In this document: one piece after another, positions 63,094 through 64,000 of the stretch | Position numbering within the stretch: the stretch's first letter is position 1 | Layout: each line of letters opens with the position of its first letter | NCBI GenBank assembly: GCA_029194665.1 | Contig: JARFXO010000001.1 | Location: forward strand, 1,125,785 to 1,189,784 | From: Nitrospira sp. | Lineage (GTDB): Bacteria; Nitrospirota; Nitrospiria; Nitrospirales; Nitrospiraceae | DNA: 64,000 nucleotides | Reading direction: 5' to 3' | The notes under the pieces: model-generated | Told to the model about the DNA's origin: nothing | Database searches by the model: none | The model's input: the letters and a program-made list of their open reading frames with translations, nothing else | Translations under genes and position numbers: made by a program

Positions 63094-63435
63094 ATGGCGA
63101 AAAATATAGCTGTTGTTATTCAGGAAGATCCTCGAAAGACTCATAGGCCCGTCGAGGCCTTGCGTATTGCGCTCGGTCTTGCGGCGGGATCTCATACGAC
63201 AACGGTTGTGCTTCTTGGGGAAGCTGCTCGTCTTCTCTCGGAGGAGACTGACGACATCATCGATGTCGATATCCTCGAAAAATATCTTCCCTCGATTGAA
63301 CAGCTCGAAATCCCTGTTGTTCTACAAGACAGACCAGACCGGATACCAGTTCGGGACGAATTCTCCACCAGACGAGAAAATGACGAAACGATCAGGTCCC
63401 TTGTCGGATCCATGGACTGCGCACTCGTTTTTTGA
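63094..63435 (+). CDS. DsrF/TusC-like protein
   Basis: 113 residues. NIAVVIQEDPRKTHRPVEALRIALGLAAG and VVLLGEAARLL (in parts) fit the DsrE/DsrF superfamily. It lies 12 bases after the first gene. Only one Cys remains (MDCALVF near the end), so the sulfur-carrying role is probably taken by the first protein. Confidence 0.75.
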   Translation: MAKNIAVVIQEDPRKTHRPVEALRIALGLAAGSHTTTVVLLGEAARLLSEETDDIIDVDILEKYLPSIEQLEIPVVLQDRPDRIPVRDEFSTRRENDETIRSLVGSMDCALVF

Positions 63436-63451
63436 TTCGGGAGATTCTTCT

Positions 63452-63670
63452 ATGCCGGCGCTCGTCTACGTTGTTCGTTCTCCGCTTCAGAGTCTGTCCC
63501 CTGCCCTCCTCTCCTGGGACAGTTCTGCAGTGGTGCTTTCGGTGGAAGATCCCCTTCTTCCAGGAAAAGTATTGCGTGCAGCGACTAGCACCCGATTAAT
63601 GGAAGGGGAGCGGTTGTCCTATGAACAGGTGTTGGCGATAGTCCTTGAGAGCAAGGTTGTGACTCTTTGA
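63452..63670 (+). CDS. DsrH/TusB-like protein
   Basis: 72 residues starting MPALVYVVRSPLQSL; the sequence SAVVLSVEDPLLPGKVL and LSYEQVLAIVLESKVVTL has the size and end of DsrH/TusB proteins. The Cys that many DsrH proteins carry is missing. Third gene of the set, 16 bases after the previous one. Confidence 0.65.
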   Translation: MPALVYVVRSPLQSLSPALLSWDSSAVVLSVEDPLLPGKVLRAATSTRLMEGERLSYEQVLAIVLESKVVTL

Positions 63671-64000
63671 CTCCGAAGCTTTGGAGTAAAGAAAATTCGT
63701 AGTGGTAGGAGTAGGAGTAGGAAAGTGAATAGGGTGTATAAGTACAATATTGTTGATATCATTGATTAAATATAGCTATCTAATAAAGGATAACCTTGTG
63801 GATTATTTCTTTATGGAAGAGGTGGAACCTGTGAAGAGTTTGGGAAGGGGAAGTAGAGTGCTGACAGGGGTGTCTTCATAAGCTCGACATGACGCAGTGC
63901 GACATGGTAGTCACCATTGCTTTTTGGTAGGTATGTAACGGATGAGAAGATGGTTGTCCACAGGTGTGAATAATCCTGTGTATAAGGATTTTGACAGGTT
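63671..64000. other. Probable replication-origin region with DnaA boxes
   Basis: After an AT-rich stretch (63740-63800) four DnaA-box-like nonamers occur: TGTGGATTA (63797-63805), TTGTCCACA (63954-63962), TGTGAATAA (63965-63973) and TGTGTATAA (63977-63985). The last two equal TTATTCACA and TTATACACA on the other strand, perfect matches to TTATNCACA. No gene is visible. dnaA probably follows outside the window. Confidence 0.75.

Overview
The window looks like about 64 kb of a Nitrospirota (Nitrospira-like) chromosome. This placement is an inference from the core gene run trmFO-xerC-hslV-hslU-argB, a tandem-domain ThyX, sigma-54 two-component regulators, a very large multicopper oxidase and a moderately high GC content. 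The right edge carries clustered DnaA boxes in AT-rich DNA, so the window probably ends at the replication origin with dnaA just outside.

Layout: 1-5 kb holds the 5' part of a giant exported multicopper oxidase and decayed outer-membrane and hypothetical genes. 5-12 kb is a minus-strand signalling block (NtrC-type regulator, PAS histidine kinase, lone receiver, PAS-sigma-54 activator and a soluble histidine kinase). 12-13.3 kb has a small membrane protein and a lipoprotein. 13.4-20.1 kb is a tRNA-Lys(UUU) integration hot spot: the intact tRNA and two copies of its 3' half bound two stacked small islands, each with a VapBC-like module; one also carries an IS5-family element and the other an uncharacterised three-gene AT-rich operon with a TIGR04255-family protein. 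20.2-25 kb has purA, tRNA-Val, antitoxin genes with a dead toxin, and a TIR/SUMF1-like pair.

25-31 kb is the trmFO-xerC-hslVU-argB-peptidase block. 31-33.6 kb is a graveyard of toxin-antitoxin genes and HsdS tails with one intact hicBA. 33.7-46.6 kb is mostly core: gamma-carbonic-anhydrase-like protein, rimO, purU, HtrA protease, an OmpR/HK pair, gcvP and a Tat-exported PLP enzyme. 46.7-52.9 kb has a 14-repeat secreted protein, a MITE-like repeat, a double-TIR protein, a Sel1 protein, a methyltransferase and a TupA-like ATP-grasp protein. 52.9-56.5 kb is a second mobile zone beside tRNA-Leu(CAG): an IS256 fragment and a tyrosine recombinase split by a complete IS21-family element. 56.8-63.7 kb has a degenerate helicase-like protein, a TPR protein, tandem ThyX, hisS and a DsrE/F/H-like trio leading into the origin.

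Three themes recur. Toxins are repeatedly frameshifted beside intact or partly retained antitoxins. Mobile DNA collects at tRNA genes. Several promoters share a TTGnCt-N18-TAgAnT layout. All family assignments are by eye from motifs; no database search was run.
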